Shown one piece after another: positions 1 through 6,749 of a DNA stretch of 21,017 bases. The translations under genes were made by a program, and so were the position numbers. The DNA comes from an uncultured Eubacteriales bacterium (GTDB lineage Bacteria; Bacillota_A; Clostridia; Christensenellales; Aristaeellaceae): positions 1 to 21,017 of the forward strand of contig CADCQZ010000095.1 of assembly GCA_902803675.1 (NCBI GenBank). Reading direction: 5' to 3'. The notes under the pieces are model-generated. The model was not told where the DNA came from, did not search any database, and saw only the letters and a list, made by a program, of their open reading frames with translations. The first letter of the stretch is position 1, and each line of letters begins with the position of its first letter.

Positions 1-590
1 ACAGGGTGCGGCCGGGCGTGCTGATCCCCCGGTTCGACACGGAAGCCGTGTGTGAAGCGGCCGCCGCCCTGGTGACGACCGGTACACACGATGTACTGGA
101 CCTGTGCGCGGGCAGCGGTATCCTGGGTATCGAGATGAGCCTGAAGTTTCCTTCGCTCCGGGTGACCTGCGCGGACATAAGCCCCGAGGCGGCTGCCCTG
201 ACGGAGGAAAACGCCGCCCGTCTGGGGGCGCGTGTCACCGTCAGGCTGGGCGACCTGTTCGATGCCGTGCCCGGGGAGAGATTCGACCTGATCGTGTCCA
301 ATCCGCCCTACATCCCCCGGAGGGCCCTTGACGGCCTTGACCGGGAAGTGAAGCGGGAGCCGCGCCTGGCCCTTGACGGCGGGGAGGATGGGCTGGACCT
401 GTACCGGCGGATCCTGCGCGGCCTCGGCGGGGCCCTGCGCCCGGGCGGAGCGCTCTGTCTGGAATGCGCGGAAGACCAGGCCGGTCTTCTTCAGGAGCGG
501 ATAAGTCCCCGGTTTGAGGATACCGGGCTGATCAGGGATGTGTCCGGACACCTGCGGGGCGTCCGGGGAAGGGGTTTTTGTGATCGATAA
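1..590 (+). CDS. prmC: Peptide chain release factor N5-glutamine methyltransferase PrmC (5' end outside window)
   Basis: A SAM-dependent methyltransferase that methylates the glutamine of the GGQ motif in class I release factors. The open frame runs in from the window edge (first full codon at base 3), so the GTG at base 6 is not a real start. About 195 residues are visible. The family is usually about 280, so roughly the first 85 residues, the small helical RF-binding domain, lie upstream. The visible part opens with the family signature VLIPRFDTE, followed by the SAM-binding loop LDLCAGSGILGIE and the catalytic motif SNPPYIP, whose Asn-Pro-Pro-Tyr holds the substrate glutamine. The TAA stop at 588-590 overlaps the start of prfA, the gene for its substrate, a common bacterial pairing. 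Assignment is firm; the N-terminus cannot be judged. Confidence 0.95.
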   Translation, partial: RVRPGVLIPRFDTEAVCEAAAALVTTGTHDVLDLCAGSGILGIEMSLKFPSLRVTCADISPEAAALTEENAARLGARVTVRLGDLFDAVPGERFDLIVSNPPYIPRRALDGLDREVKREPRLALDGGEDGLDLYRRILRGLGGALRPGGALCLECAEDQAGLLQERISPRFEDTGLIRDVSGHLRGVRGRGFCDR

Positions 591-1650
591 TCAACTGAAC
601 GCCATGGAAGCGCGCTTTGAGGAGCTGAACGTGGCCGCTGCCCAGCCGGACGTGATCGCCGATGTGGAGAGATACCGGTCGGTCATCAGGGAGATCAGCG
701 AGCTGGAGGGGATCGTGACCGCCTGGCGGCAGGCACGCAAGACCTCCGATGAGATCCTGCAGGCCCGGGAGATGCTCAAGGATCCGGATATGGCGGATAT
801 GGCGGCCGAGGAGCTCGGGGAGCTCGAAGCGCTCCGGGACAGGCAGACACGGGAACTCAAAATGATGCTGCTCCCCAGAGACCCCAACGCGGACAGGAAC
901 GTCATCGTGGAGATCCGCCCCGCCGCCGGGGGCGACGAGGCGGCGCTCTTCGCGGGGCTTCTCCTGCGCATGTACCAGCGCTACGCCGAGCGTCACCGGA
1001 TGAAGTATGAGGTGATCGATATCACCGAGACGGAACTCAAGGGCGTCAAGGAGGCTGTGGTGATGCTCTCCGGCGGCAGCGCCTGGTCCCGGCTCAAATA
1101 TGAGAGCGGTGTCCACCGGGTGCAGCGGGTGCCTGTCACCGAGGCGGGCGGCCGCATCCACACCTCCACCGCGACGGTGGCCGTGCTGCCGGAAGCGGAA
1201 GAGGTGGAGGTGGAGATCCGCAATGAGGATCTGCGCATCGATACCTATCGGGCGTCGGGACACGGCGGACAGTATATCAACCGGACGGATTCGGCTGTGC
1301 GGATCACCCATCTGCCCAGCGGCCTGGTGGTCACCTGCCAGGATGAGAAGAGCCAGCTGAAAAACAAGGAAAAGGCCATGAAGGTGCTTCGGAGCCGGCT
1401 GGTGGACCTCTATCAGGGACAGAAGGATTCCGAGTACGCCCAGAACAGGCGCGAACAGGTGGGCAGCGGGGAGCGCAACGAGCGGATCCGCACCTATAAT
1501 TTTCCCCAGGGCCGGGTGACGGATCACCGCTGCAATCTGACGCTCTACAAGATCGACGAGGTGCTGGACGGGGACCTGGACGAGATCATCGACGCCCTTG
1601 CGCTCCGTGAGCAGGAAGAAAAGATGAAGGCCCTCGAAGCGGGCATGTGA
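580..1650 (+). CDS. prfA: Peptide chain release factor 1 (RF1)
   Basis: Class I release factor that reads UAA and UAG stop codons and triggers peptide release on the ribosome. GTG at 580 is chosen as the start: it lies 5 bases after a purine-rich GGGGAAGGGG (565-574) and gives the usual RF1 beginning (M)IDNQLNAME and 356 residues, the normal length. The in-frame ATG at 538 would add 14 atypical residues encoded inside prmC. The codon-recognition tripeptide is Pro-Val-Thr (residues 185-187), the PxT form that separates RF1 from RF2 (SPF). The hydrolysis motif is Gly-His-Gly-Gly-Gln-Tyr (227-232), with the GGQ at 229-231 intact. The flanking residues differ from the usual GAGGQH. The gene overlaps prmC by 11 bases and is probably co-transcribed with it and with dtd. 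Confidence 0.96.
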   Translation: MIDNQLNAMEARFEELNVAAAQPDVIADVERYRSVIREISELEGIVTAWRQARKTSDEILQAREMLKDPDMADMAAEELGELEALRDRQTRELKMMLLPRDPNADRNVIVEIRPAAGGDEAALFAGLLLRMYQRYAERHRMKYEVIDITETELKGVKEAVVMLSGGSAWSRLKYESGVHRVQRVPVTEAGGRIHTSTATVAVLPEAEEVEVEIRNEDLRIDTYRASGHGGQYINRTDSAVRITHLPSGLVVTCQDEKSQLKNKEKAMKVLRSRLVDLYQGQKDSEYAQNRREQVGSGERNERIRTYNFPQGRVTDHRCNLTLYKIDEVLDGDLDEIIDALALREQEEKMKALEAGM

Positions 1651-1676
1651 TCCGACAGATCGGGAGGTAAGGCGCA

Positions 1677-2126
1677 ATGAGAGCGGTGGTGCAGCGGGTG
1701 AGCCGGGCGGAAGTCCTGTCCGAGGGCGTGAAGACCGGCGCGATCGGGCAGGGGCTCATGGTGCTCCTGGGGGTCGAGACCGGAGACACGGAAAAGGACG
1801 CGGCCTATATGGCGCAGAAGATCGCGCGGCTGCGCATCTTCGAGGACGATCAGGGCAAGATGAACCTGAACTGTGCCGCCGTGAACGGGCAGGTGCTCTG
1901 CGTGAGCCAGTTCACCCTTTTGGGAGACGCCCGGGGGCAGAACCGGCCGGGCTTCACCCGGGCGGAACAGCCGGAGAGGGCCAACGAACTGTACCTGAAG
2001 ACCTGCGAACTCATCCGCGGGGAAGGGTTGACGGTGGAGACCGGTGTGTTCCGCACCCATATGGAGGTATCCCTGGTGAACGACGGCCCGGTCACGCTGC
2101 TCATCGACTCGCGCAAAACGTTCTGA
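1677..2126 (+). CDS. dtd: D-aminoacyl-tRNA deacylase
   Basis: Hydrolyses D-amino acids (and glycine) mischarged on tRNA, a cytoplasmic proofreading step that keeps translation homochiral. The protein has 149 residues, the usual length. It begins with the family N-terminus MRAVVQRVSRAEV and carries both active-site signatures: SQFTLLGD in the middle and NDGPVTLLID near the C-terminus, the latter holding the Gly-Pro dipeptide used for chiral rejection. The ATG at 1677 follows GGGAGGTAAGG at about 8 bases. It sits 26 bases after prfA and 12 before the hydrolase gene. In many Firmicutes dtd directly follows relA; here relA lies about 8.5 kb downstream and dtd has joined the prmC-prfA run. Confidence 0.95.
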   Translation: MRAVVQRVSRAEVLSEGVKTGAIGQGLMVLLGVETGDTEKDAAYMAQKIARLRIFEDDQGKMNLNCAAVNGQVLCVSQFTLLGDARGQNRPGFTRAEQPERANELYLKTCELIRGEGLTVETGVFRTHMEVSLVNDGPVTLLIDSRKTF

Positions 2127-2138
2127 CGGAGGCCTGTT

Positions 2139-2762
2139 TTGATCAGATGTCTTTCGGTAGGTGAAGTGAGCACCAACTGCTATCTCGTTTTCGGGGACGA
2201 GGACGGGCGTTCGGCTCTGGTGGTGGACCCGGGCGGGGACGGAGACAGGATCCTCAAAGCGCTGGAAGGCCGTGAGGTCCGGGCCGTACTGCTGACTCAC
2301 GGGCATTTTGACCACACCGGCGCGCTGGACTCTTTTCCGGGCCGCAGGATCTATATCGGCGCAGCCGACGCCCTTATGCTGACCGATCCCGACCTGAACG
2401 CGGGCTTCCTGTGCGGGGACAGGCGTTCAAGGCCGCCGGCCACCGACCTGCTCCGCGGCGGGGAGCGTCTTAAGTTTGAGGGCTTCTCAAAGCCGGTGGA
2501 GGTCATCCCGGCGCCGGGGCACACGCCGGGAGGCATGTGCTACCGCCTGGGTGAGGATCTTTTGACCGGGGACACCCTGTTCAGGAGCGGTTTCGGCAGG
2601 ACCGATCTGCCCGGAGGCGACCACAGGGCCCTCGTCCGCAGCCTGAGGATGCTTCTGGCCATCGGGGATGACCTGAGAGTGTACCCGGGTCACGGGGATA
2701 TGACCACGCTGGACAGGGAACGGGCGGTATACGGCCGTATCCTGTCCGCGCAGGAGGAATGA
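2139..2762 (+). CDS. Metallo-beta-lactamase-fold hydrolase (glyoxalase II-like)
   Basis: A cytoplasmic metal-dependent hydrolase of the MBL fold, 207 residues. The metal-binding signature LTHGHFDHTG (HxHxDH) is present, followed by the later ligands in APGHTPGG, TGDTLF and YPGHGD, so the di-metal site looks complete. The family is related to hydroxyacylglutathione hydrolase, but proteins of this size next to dtd and hemZ in Clostridia have no firmly assigned substrate and I do not name one. The start is a TTG at 2139, about 6 bases after ACGGAGG; no in-frame ATG nearby would give a sensible N-terminus. The stop overlaps the start region of hemZ, indicating translational coupling. Confidence 0.85.
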   Translation: MIRCLSVGEVSTNCYLVFGDEDGRSALVVDPGGDGDRILKALEGREVRAVLLTHGHFDHTGALDSFPGRRIYIGAADALMLTDPDLNAGFLCGDRRSRPPATDLLRGGERLKFEGFSKPVEVIPAPGHTPGGMCYRLGEDLLTGDTLFRSGFGRTDLPGGDHRALVRSLRMLLAIGDDLRVYPGHGDMTTLDRERAVYGRILSAQEE

Positions 2763-4216
2763 TGGATCTTTCGGTATCCACGCCCACACCGGCGTTCCTG
2801 AACGACATACTGGATGAGGTACGTGTTTTTTACGGGCGTGAGGTGCGCCTTGTTTCCGACGCGCCGGTACGTCTTTCGCACGAGGAGAGCCTCGCGGGCG
2901 GCATCCGCCGTGTGCGGGCGGCGCTTTCTTTTGCGTCCGGCGGAGAGTATGCCTTTGAGGCTTCCGCACCGGAAGGCACCGGGGCGCTGGAGGACAAGCG
3001 CGTCCACAAACGCCTGATCAAGACCTGCGTATACCGGGTATTCAGGCAGGCGTCGGGAGTCCGGCCTCCGTGGGGGTCTCTCACGGGCATCCGGCCCACC
3101 CGCCTCATCTGGGCGGCCATGGCGGAGGGGAAGACGCTGGAACAGGCGGAAAAGGACCTGCATGACGTGTTCGATGTCACTGAGGAGAAGTGCCGCCTGA
3201 CGGCGGAGACCGTGCGCGTCCAGCAGTCCCTGCCCCTTCAGGGAAAGGACCAGATCGATCTTTACGTGGGCATCCCGTTCTGCGTCAGCCGGTGCGCTTA
3301 CTGCTCCTTCCTGTCGGGGGAACTGGGGAAAGGCGAACTGAAGGCGCCCTACGTGGACGCGCTCCTTAAAGAGATCGCAGCGGCGCGGGAACTTATCGCG
3401 GCGCGGGGCTTTGAGATCCGGGCCTTCTACATGGGCGGCGGCACCCCCACGTCCCTGGACGCCCGCTCCCTGGACCGGGTGCTCACGGCCCTTGATCCCC
3501 TGACGGCCCGGTGCGTCGAGGTCACGGTGGAGGCCGGGCGGCCGGATACCCTGGACGCGGAGAAATTCGACGTGCTCAAAGCGCACCGCGCGGCGCGGAT
3601 ATCCATCAATCCCCAGACCATGCACGATGAGACCCTCCGCCGCATCGGCCGCAGGCACACCCGGGCCGATACGGAGAAGGCCTATGCCATGGCCCGGGAA
3701 AAGGGTTTTTCCCATATCAATATGGACCTGATCGCCGGCCTGCCCGGCGAGACGCCGGAAATGTTCGGGGAGACCCTGCGCTGGAGCCGGGACCTTCGCC
3801 CGGAGAGCCTGACGGTGCACACCCTGTGCATCAAGCATTCCAGCCTGTTCAATCTGTGGCAGGCTCAGCTGCCCGACGGGGAGATGACCGCCCGGATGGT
3901 GCGCGCCGGCCGAGAGGAGGCCGCCCAAAGGGGGATGAGGCCCTATTATCTCTACCGCCAGAAATACATGGCCGGCAATCTGGAAAACGTGGGCTACGCG
4001 CTGCCGGGACATGAGGGGCTCTACAATATCGGCATGATGGAAGAGAACGCCGACGTGCTGGCCCTGGGCGCCGGGGGCATCTCCAAGCGCGTCAACACGG
4101 CATCCGGCAAAATAAAGCGTGCTCCCAACGTGTCCGACATCCGGGAGTATATCGACCGGGTGGAGGAAATGGCCCGCCGCAAGGAGGACCTGTTCGCTCC
4201 CGACCCGGAATTCTGA
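2759..4216 (+). CDS. hemZ: HemZ-type coproporphyrinogen dehydrogenase-like radical SAM protein
   Basis: A radical SAM protein of the HemN/HemW/HemZ superfamily, about 485 residues. An N-terminal segment of roughly 160 residues, typical of Firmicute HemZ, precedes the radical SAM barrel. The barrel carries GIPFCVSRCAYCSF, whose cysteines 175, 179 and 182 form the CxxxCxxC cluster site. The SAM-binding FYMGGGTPTSL and the later INMDLIAGLPGET are also typical. HemZ was proposed to oxidise coproporphyrinogen III, but many Clostridia that carry it lack haem synthesis, so its real role here is open. Two adjacent ATG codons (2759 and 2762) are possible starts. AGGAGG at 2752-2757 is spaced better for the second. 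The gene overlaps the upstream hydrolase by up to 4 bases, and no other haem-pathway gene is in the window. Confidence 0.88.
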   Translation: MMDLSVSTPTPAFLNDILDEVRVFYGREVRLVSDAPVRLSHEESLAGGIRRVRAALSFASGGEYAFEASAPEGTGALEDKRVHKRLIKTCVYRVFRQASGVRPPWGSLTGIRPTRLIWAAMAEGKTLEQAEKDLHDVFDVTEEKCRLTAETVRVQQSLPLQGKDQIDLYVGIPFCVSRCAYCSFLSGELGKGELKAPYVDALLKEIAAARELIAARGFEIRAFYMGGGTPTSLDARSLDRVLTALDPLTARCVEVTVEAGRPDTLDAEKFDVLKAHRAARISINPQTMHDETLRRIGRRHTRADTEKAYAMAREKGFSHINMDLIAGLPGETPEMFGETLRWSRDLRPESLTVHTLCIKHSSLFNLWQAQLPDGEMTARMVRAGREEAAQRGMRPYYLYRQKYMAGNLENVGYALPGHEGLYNIGMMEENADVLALGAGGISKRVNTASGKIKRAPNVSDIREYIDRVEEMARRKEDLFAPDPEF

Positions 4217-4240
4217 CCGATCATCATTCAGGAGGCATTT

Positions 4241-5149
4241 ATGAACGAGAATATCCTGTATTCACCCGCTGTCAGGGCGGCGCTGGAAGCCGGCAGGCCC
4301 GTCATCGCTCTGGAAAGCACCATCATTTCCCACGGCATGCCCTATCCGCAGAATGTGGAAACAGCTCTTATGTGCGAGAGGACGGCCCGGGAGTTCGGCG
4401 CGGAGCCCGCGACCGTGGCAGTGATCGGCGGCAGGCTCTGCGCGGGCCTCACCGAGGATCAGATCGACTACCTGGGCCGCGCCGGGCAGAAGGTCACCAA
4501 GGCTTCCCGCAGGGATCTTCCGGTGCTGGCTGCCCGCGGCCAGGACGGCGCCACCACCGTGGCGGCCACGATGATCGTCGCGGCCATGGCCGGCATCAGG
4601 ATATTCGCCACCGGCGGCATCGGCGGTGTGCACCGCGGCGCGGAAAAGACCATGGACATCTCCGCGGATCTGGAGGAGCTGGCCCACACCCCGGTGGCGG
4701 TGGTGTGCGCCGGGGCCAAGGCCATACTGGACCTGCCGCTCACGATGGAATACCTGGAGACCCACGGCGTGCCCGTCCTGGGGTACGGCACCGATGAACT
4801 GCCGGCTTTTTATACGCCGCACAGCGGCCTTAAAGTGGACGCGCGCGCGGACACTCCCGGCGAGATCGCGGCCATCATCACGGCCCAGCGTTCCCTGGGC
4901 TATCCGGGCGGCATGCTGATCACCAACCCGATCCCCGATGAGTACGCCATGCCCGGTGAGGAGATCGACAGAGCCATCTCGCAGGCCCTTAAGGAAGCGG
5001 ATGAGCAGTGCGTCAAGGGCAAGGCCATCACGCCCTTCCTTCTGGCGCGGGTCACCGAGCTCACCGGAGGGGAGAGCCTGAAGAGCAATATCCAGCTGGT
5101 GCTCAACAACGTCCGCCTGGCATCCCGGATCGCCTGCGAGCTGGGATGA
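4241..5149 (+). CDS. psuG: Pseudouridine-5'-phosphate glycosidase
   Basis: Reversibly cleaves pseudouridine 5'-phosphate into uracil and ribose 5-phosphate, used to salvage modified nucleosides from RNA turnover. The 302-residue protein shows the family blocks ALESTIISHGMPYPQN, ATTVAATM, FATGGIGGVHRG, DISADL and LDLPLTMEYLETHGVPV. The catalytic residues known from the E. coli enzyme (Glu31, Lys93, Asp149, Lys166, recalled from the literature) map to Glu25, Lys87, Asp143 and Lys160 with one constant offset of six, so the site is intact. The ATG at 4241 follows AGGAGG by about 6 bases, 24 bases after hemZ. The usual partner, a pseudouridine kinase (psuK), is not in this window, nor is a nucleoside transporter. 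Confidence 0.95.
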   Translation: MNENILYSPAVRAALEAGRPVIALESTIISHGMPYPQNVETALMCERTAREFGAEPATVAVIGGRLCAGLTEDQIDYLGRAGQKVTKASRRDLPVLAARGQDGATTVAATMIVAAMAGIRIFATGGIGGVHRGAEKTMDISADLEELAHTPVAVVCAGAKAILDLPLTMEYLETHGVPVLGYGTDELPAFYTPHSGLKVDARADTPGEIAAIITAQRSLGYPGGMLITNPIPDEYAMPGEEIDRAISQALKEADEQCVKGKAITPFLLARVTELTGGESLKSNIQLVLNNVRLASRIACELG

Positions 5150-5207
5150 ACGGGCGGCAGCCGATCCCGCCCAGTCACTTCGATCGCTTTGCCCGGGAGA
5201 AACGAAC

Positions 5208-6635
5208 ATGCTGAAACGTACCATCCTTTTCGCGGCGGTCTTTTTGATCTGCCTGACGGCCTCCTCCATGGCCCTTGAACTCACGGGCCCAAAGAAAGTC
5301 CGTCCGTATGAGGGGGCGGATCTTGAGATCACGTCTCAGGTGCCGGGTATCCTGACGGTCTCCGTGGATTATTTCGGCGGTGTACCGGGAAGGGTCCTGC
5401 TGTGCGAGCCTGTCTTCGCGGGGACCACCCAGGTGGCCTGGGACGGCCTGTGGGAGAACGGCGAGTGTCCCATCCGGGACACGGGAGCCGTGGTGAGGGC
5501 GGTGCTGGTGCGCGATGACGGCACCGAGGATACGGCCGCCCTCAACGTGACTTTCACCAATCCCTGCGCTGTGGTGGCCTTCGCCACTCCCTGGCAGGAA
5601 GCGTTCTATCCGGAGGACGGCGCGCTGGGCATCGATTATTTCTGCACCTTTGACAATATGAGCGTGACGGTGGACATCGCCGCGGCGGATGAGCCGGACG
5701 AGGTGCTGCACACGGTCACCGTCCAGGCCATGTCAGGGCCGCAGGTGTTCCGCTGGAACGCGAAGACGCAGACCGGCTCGCGGTTCGCTCCGGGGGACTA
5801 TGTGCTCACTTTCTATACCCGGCCTTATCCGGAGCACTTTTCTCAGGTCCGGGTCACGATCCTGGACGCGCCCGAGGAGCCTCCCGCTCAAACTTTGACG
5901 CGCTACTGGCAGCCTACGGGGGAGGAATCTCCGGACGAGACCTGGGAAATGCTCCAGGAGCCCGTGACGGTGGCCAGGGGTGAGGACGGCAATGGGATGA
6001 AGGTCTATAAGCTGCCCAGCCAGAACAGCGGCGTCGTGGGCAATGTCCATTGCTCCCTGGCGGGCGTCCGGGTGCTGGAGGAACCCGCCGGCGGTTTTGT
6101 GCGCGTCGGGTTCTACACGGTGGAAAAGGCCCAGTACGCGGAAGGGTATCTGCCCAGCGGGAACCTTCTGACCGTTCGCCCGAGCCCGCTCTACGGCCTG
6201 GTGCTGGACAAGCGGTCCCAGGAACTGAAAGTCTATTTCCGGGGCGAATACCTCGGGATGCTTAAAGTGTCCACGGGTCTCAGACAGGTCAAAGCCACGG
6301 AATGCCTGACCCGGGCGGGCATCTATCTGACCGGGGACCTGATGGATGATTTCTTCCGGGACGGGTTCTGGTACGATTACCCGATCCGGATCGACGGTCC
6401 CAACCTCATCCATTCGGCCGGGCTCAAGCGCGCGGAGGGCGGCTTTACGGATTTCAGCGAGCAGATCGCGGAACTGGGGACACGGGCTTCCCACGGCTGC
6501 GTGCGGGTCGACCCGCGCCGGGACGCGGAGACGGGCCTGAATATGTACTACTTATATTCACATCTGGCCCGGAACACCAAGATCTTCGTGATCGACAGCG
6601 AAGAGGAGCATCAGGCGGCCCGGCCGCAGCCGTAG
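5208..6635 (+). CDS. Exported L,D-transpeptidase (YkuD) with Ig-like and SH3-like domains
   Basis: Probably cross-links or remodels peptidoglycan outside the membrane by forming 3-3 peptide bonds or attaching groups to stem peptides. The 475-residue protein begins with a signal peptide (Lys-Arg, hydrophobic core about residues 5-20, likely cleavage near Ala22). Two beta-rich segments of about 90-100 residues follow (about 30-117 and 120-222). Each contains a W(D/N)xxxxxG-type turn reminiscent of FlgD Ig-like repeats. An SH3-like wall-binding region lies at about 253-325 and the YkuD catalytic domain at about 329-465. The catalytic motif is SHGCVRV with Cys431, preceded by His402. The start follows GGGAGAAA by about 6 bases, 58 bases after psuG. 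No promoter is clear, so read-through from the upstream run is possible. The enzyme class is firm; the substrate and the nature of the N-terminal domains are inferred. Confidence 0.85.
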   Translation: MLKRTILFAAVFLICLTASSMALELTGPKKVRPYEGADLEITSQVPGILTVSVDYFGGVPGRVLLCEPVFAGTTQVAWDGLWENGECPIRDTGAVVRAVLVRDDGTEDTAALNVTFTNPCAVVAFATPWQEAFYPEDGALGIDYFCTFDNMSVTVDIAAADEPDEVLHTVTVQAMSGPQVFRWNAKTQTGSRFAPGDYVLTFYTRPYPEHFSQVRVTILDAPEEPPAQTLTRYWQPTGEESPDETWEMLQEPVTVARGEDGNGMKVYKLPSQNSGVVGNVHCSLAGVRVLEEPAGGFVRVGFYTVEKAQYAEGYLPSGNLLTVRPSPLYGLVLDKRSQELKVYFRGEYLGMLKVSTGLRQVKATECLTRAGIYLTGDLMDDFFRDGFWYDYPIRIDGPNLIHSAGLKRAEGGFTDFSEQIAELGTRASHGCVRVDPRRDAETGLNMYYLYSHLARNTKIFVIDSEEEHQAARPQP

Positions 6636-6666
6636 CGGGCCCCGGAGCCGCGGACGGATAAATTTC

Positions 6667-6695
6667 TTGACGAAAAAAAAGCCCGATAGTATAAT
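6667..6695 (+). promoter_or_regulatory. Strong sigma-A-type promoter for the SecD-like gene
   Basis: TTGACG at 6667-6672 and a perfect TATAAT at 6690-6695 are separated by the optimal 17 bases. It lies 32 bases after the L,D-transpeptidase stop and predicts transcription from about 6702, giving a leader of roughly 48 bases. This is the best promoter in the window. Confidence 0.85.
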
Positions 6696-6712
6696 AGGCG
6701 CTGACGCATTAA

Positions 6713-6729
6713 GGCACGGTCACCGTGCC
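6713..6729. promoter_or_regulatory. Perfect 17-base palindrome in the SecD-like leader
   Basis: GGCACGGT, a single central C, then ACCGTGCC form a perfect inverted repeat lying just after the predicted transcription start and a few bases before the ribosome binding site (about 6733-6740). As DNA it could be an operator. As RNA it would form a 7-bp stem with a TCA loop near the 5' end of the message, which could stabilise the transcript or affect ribosome access. There is no T tract after it, so it is not a terminator. Confidence 0.6.
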
Positions 6730-6749
6730 GTGAGAGGAAGAGATTTCTG

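Noticed and set aside
538..579. An earlier in-frame ATG for prfA.
   Set aside because: It adds 14 residues unlike any RF1 N-terminus and overlaps prmC more deeply. The GTG at 580 has the proper ribosome binding site and gives the standard protein length.
2690..4012. A 440-codon minus-strand open frame opposite hemZ.
   Set aside because: It has the same antisense shadow composition and no motif. hemZ on the + strand has intact radical SAM signatures.
5152..5172. A GGGCGG...CCGCCC hairpin between psuG and the L,D-transpeptidase gene.
   Set aside because: It has only six base pairs, a nine-base loop and no T tract, so it is not a credible terminator. Chance pairing is likely in GC-rich DNA.
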